Shown in pieces: positions 6,003 through 7,547 of a DNA stretch of 7,547 bases (the stretch's first letter is position 1; every line of letters starts with the position of its first letter). The stretch covers positions 1 to 7,547 of the forward strand of contig CAIWLA010000072.1 of assembly GCA_903913345.1 (NCBI GenBank), in the 5' to 3' direction. A program made the translations under genes and the position numbers. Below the pieces are notes generated by a model that made no database searches, was not told the DNA's origin, and saw only the letters and a list, made by a program, of their open reading frames with translations. This DNA is from an uncultured Magnetococcales bacterium. Lineage in GTDB: Bacteria; Pseudomonadota; Magnetococcia; Magnetococcales; Magnetaquicoccaceae.

Positions 6003-6056
6003 TGGGGGCGTTGCCCCCAAACCCCCACCGGGGGGGATGATCCCCCCCGGACCCCC
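6003..6056. repeat. Double-hairpin GC-rich intergenic repeat, copy 3 (phaA-phaB gap)
   Basis: The first arm pairs TGGGGGC (6003-6009) with GCCCCCA (6013-6019) around GTT. The second pairs CCGGGGGGGAT (6028-6038) with ATCCCCCCCGG (6040-6050) around a single G. Compared with copy 2, an A:T pair has become G:C on both sides of the second stem. It lies midway between phaA and phaB, where it could protect or attenuate the mRNA. The rest of this 199 bp gap shows no confident promoter for phaB. Confidence 0.85.
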
Positions 6057-6112
6057 GCAATCGTTCAAAAAAGAAGGGGGAAAGTCGAGGGACGATTCAA
6101 GCCGGAGTGACC

Positions 6113-7291
6113 TTATCGCTCAACCGCCAGAGCCACCCCCATGCCACCCCCCACGCAGAGGGTGGCCAGTCCACGCCGCACATCGCGACGGACCATTTCA
6201 TGGATCAGGGAGACCAGAATGCGGGCACCCGATGCCCCAATGGGATGGCCAATGGCGATGGCTCCACCATTGACGTTGACCTTGGCCATATCCCATCCCA
6301 ACGCCTTGTTGACCGCCATGGCCTGGGCCGCGAAGGCCTCATTGGCCTCGATCAGATCCAGATCAGAGACCATCCAGCCCGCCTTTTCCAATACCATGCG
6401 CACCGCCGGAATGGGACCGGTCCCCATGATTCTGGGATCCACCCCCGCACTGGCATAGGCCACCACCCGCGCCATGACGGGCAGACCCAACGCCCTGGCC
6501 CGTGCCAGCGAACCCACCAGCAGCACCGCCGCCCCATCGTTGATGCCAGAGGCATTGCCCGCCGTCACCGTGCCCGCCTTGTCAAAGGCAGGCGACAGAC
6601 CGGCCATCCCCTCCACCGTGGAACCGTGGCGGGGAAATTCGTCCGTGTCAAAGATAATGGGGGGCTTTTTGCGTTGGGGGATTTCGATCGGAATGATTTC
6701 ACTCTGAAACCGCTGGCTCTTTTGCGCTGCCTCGGCCTTCTGCTGGGACGATGCGGCCAGGGCATCCTGCTCCTGCCGACTGATCTGAAACTCCCTGGCC
6801 ACATTTTCCGCCGTAATGCCCATGTGATAGTCGTTGAACACATCCCACAGGCCATCGGTAATCATGCTGTCCGTCAACTTCCACTCTCCCATCTTCACGC
6901 CATTGCGGGAAGAGGGCAATACATGGGGAGAAAGGCTCATGTTTTCCTGACCACCCGCGACCACGAGGCGGGCATCCCCACACCGAATGGCCTGCGCCGC
7001 CAGGGCCACCGCCTTCAACCCACTGCCACACACCTTGTTGATGGTCATGGCTGGCACCGAGACGGGAAAGCCCGCCTTCAAGGCCGTCTGCCGGGCAGGA
7101 TTTTGTCCCACGCCCGCCGTCAGAACCTGTCCCAGAATCACTTCATCCACCTGATCGGGCGTCACACCAACCCGTTTCAACATCCCCGCCACCACCTGGC
7201 TGCCCAACTCACTGGCAGGGGTGTTCGACAGGGCACCCAAAAATTTGCCAACGGCACTGCGCCCGGCGGCAATAATAACAGCTTCCTCCAT
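6113..7291 (-). CDS. phaA: Acetyl-CoA C-acetyltransferase (beta-ketothiolase) PhaA
   Basis: PhaA condenses two acetyl-CoA into acetoacetyl-CoA, the first step of PHB synthesis. From the chosen start the product is 392 residues, the normal length for biosynthetic thiolases. The nucleophile Cys88 lies in NKVCGSG (86-92), the catalytic His349 in GHPIG (348-352), and the second catalytic cysteine Cys379 in CVGGGMG (379-385). NEAFAAQ (317-323) and NASGINDGAA (246-255) are also family blocks. The frame stays open upstream to an ATG at 7360, which would add 23 residues, but that ATG has no ribosome site, whereas the ATG at 7291 has AGGAGG 8 nt upstream and gives the standard thiolase N-terminus MEEAVIIAAGRSAVGKFLG. 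It is the first gene of the PHA cluster in this window. The AT-rich DNA at 7361-7440 probably holds its promoter. Confidence 0.96.
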   Translation of the reverse strand: MEEAVIIAAGRSAVGKFLGALSNTPASELGSQVVAGMLKRVGVTPDQVDEVILGQVLTAGVGQNPARQTALKAGFPVSVPAMTINKVCGSGLKAVALAAQAIRCGDARLVVAGGQENMSLSPHVLPSSRNGVKMGEWKLTDSMITDGLWDVFNDYHMGITAENVAREFQISRQEQDALAASSQQKAEAAQKSQRFQSEIIPIEIPQRKKPPIIFDTDEFPRHGSTVEGMAGLSPAFDKAGTVTAGNASGINDGAAVLLVGSLARARALGLPVMARVVAYASAGVDPRIMGTGPIPAVRMVLEKAGWMVSDLDLIEANEAFAAQAMAVNKALGWDMAKVNVNGGAIAIGHPIGASGARILVSLIHEMVRRDVRRGLATLCVGGGMGVALAVER

Positions 7292-7299
7292 GTTGAATT

Positions 7300-7305
7300 C
7301 CTCCT
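7300..7305 (-). promoter_or_regulatory. Ribosome binding site that fixes the phaA start
   Basis: A perfect AGGAGG is followed by 8 nt (AATTCAAC) and the ATG at 7291. The alternative in-frame ATG at 7360 has only CCTTTTCAA before it. This favours the 392-residue thiolase. Confidence 0.88.
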
Positions 7306-7360
7306 GACCCGTGGCATAAAGAACATCTCCGTCACCGTTCATAGCAGATTTTGACGCCAT

Positions 7361-7432
7361 TTGAAAAGGAGTTTATCTTGCAACAGTGTATTGTTTTTAT
7401 AAAAATATAAACTTTTCAATTGGTTAAACATT
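7361..7432 (-). promoter_or_regulatory. AT-rich region, probable phaA promoter zone
   Basis: This stretch is far richer in A and T than the rest of the window. On the minus strand it holds TTGAAA, TTTATA and TATAAA elements and a perfect 12 bp palindrome TTTTTATAAAAA (7394-7405). I could not pair a -35 and -10 at good spacing with confidence. A single TTGCAACA (7378-7385, plus strand) matches a step of the PhaR-type array near phaP, so PhaR might also act here, weakly supported. Confidence 0.45.
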
Positions 7433-7458
7433 AAAAAAACCGGATCAATATCCGTTTT
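7433..7458 (-). terminator. Intrinsic terminator for a gene entering from the right
   Basis: On the minus strand the hairpin CGGAT-ATTG-ATCCG (7454-7441) is followed by G and then seven T (7439-7433). The stem can lengthen with AAAAC against GTTTT if one G bulges. It begins right after the TGA at 7460-7458. It would separate the upstream gene from phaA. The stem is short, so strength is uncertain. Confidence 0.6.
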
Positions 7459-7547
7459 CAGGGGGTGGAGCGATCCCGAAAGGGGTCAGAGATCGGCTCA
7501 ACACGATGGCCTGGAAACGGTTCCCCAATCGTCTGCCACCCGAAGCC
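7458..7547 (-). CDS. C-terminal end of an unidentified upstream gene (partial)
   Basis: An open frame enters from the right edge on the minus strand for 29 codons, ends with DPFRDRSTP, then TGA. The immediate terminator-like hairpin after the stop is the main reason to believe it. I do not recognise the product; the visible part is rich in Pro, Gly and Arg. A competing reading is a plus-strand gene starting at the ATG at 7506 (MAWKRFPNRL...), which has no good ribosome site. The DNA here also contains a GATCCC-GAAA-GGGGTC hairpin (7472-7487), so a non-coding repeat is a third possibility. Confidence 0.33.
   Translation of the reverse strand, partial: GFGWQTIGEPFPGHRVEPISDPFRDRSTP

Noticed and set aside
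6107..7354. Plus-strand open frame of 415 codons opposite phaA
   Set aside because: It is the mirror frame of a clear thiolase gene; its His/Arg/Gly-rich translation has no recognisable domain.
7292..7360. N-terminal extension of phaA by 23 residues from the ATG at 7360
   Set aside because: No Shine-Dalgarno before it, no similarity to thiolase N-termini, and the internal ATG at 7291 has a perfect AGGAGG and gives the standard length.
7371..7410. Plus-strand mini-ORF: AAGGAG, then TTG start, ten codons, TAA
   Set aside because: Ten codons with a TTG start in AT-rich promoter DNA; the AAGGAG match is likely chance and nothing around it suggests a plus-strand leader.

Overview
The window looks like the core polyhydroxyalkanoate (PHA, polyhydroxybutyrate storage granule) locus of a moderately GC-rich proteobacterium. 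All recognisable genes lie on the minus strand, so transcription runs from the right end of the window to the left. The order is phaA (beta-ketothiolase), phaB (acetoacetyl-CoA reductase), phaR (PHA-responsive repressor), phaP (phasin), phaE and phaC (the two subunits of a class III PHA synthase), miaA (tRNA dimethylallyltransferase) and the 5' part of pgi (glucose-6-phosphate isomerase), which is cut by the left edge.

The genes form one pathway. PhaA condenses two acetyl-CoA, PhaB reduces the product to 3-hydroxybutyryl-CoA, and PhaC-PhaE polymerises it. PhaP coats the granule. PhaR presumably represses phaP until polymer is present. phaP, phaE and phaC are tightly spaced (40 bp, then 3 bp) with no visible terminator between them, so one promoter upstream of phaP probably drives all three. 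miaA and pgi are housekeeping genes with no direct role in PHA synthesis.

The most striking non-coding element lies between phaR and phaP. It is a near-consensus sigma70-type promoter (TTGACA, 17 bp, TATGCT) preceded by A-tracts. Its -10 box and predicted start run into six perfect tandem copies of the 8-mer TTGCAATG, with a CTGC-N3-GCAG palindrome at the far end. This fits a PhaR operator that has expanded into a tandem array.

A second theme is a GC-rich double-hairpin repeat, present three times in the same orientation: between phaA and phaB, between phaC and miaA, and between miaA and pgi. Stem base pairs change in compensating ways between copies. None of the copies has the U-tract of a standard terminator.

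At the right edge, a 29-codon open frame ends in TGA and is followed at once by an intrinsic-terminator-like hairpin with seven T. It is probably the tail of an unrelated upstream gene. An AT-rich region follows that should hold the phaA promoter.

Taxonomy can only be suggested. PhaR-type regulation and the PHB-type PhaA and PhaB fit Pseudomonadota. The paired G/C-run hairpins resemble intergenic repeats I associate with alphaproteobacteria and Magnetococcus-like bacteria, but that is memory rather than a search.
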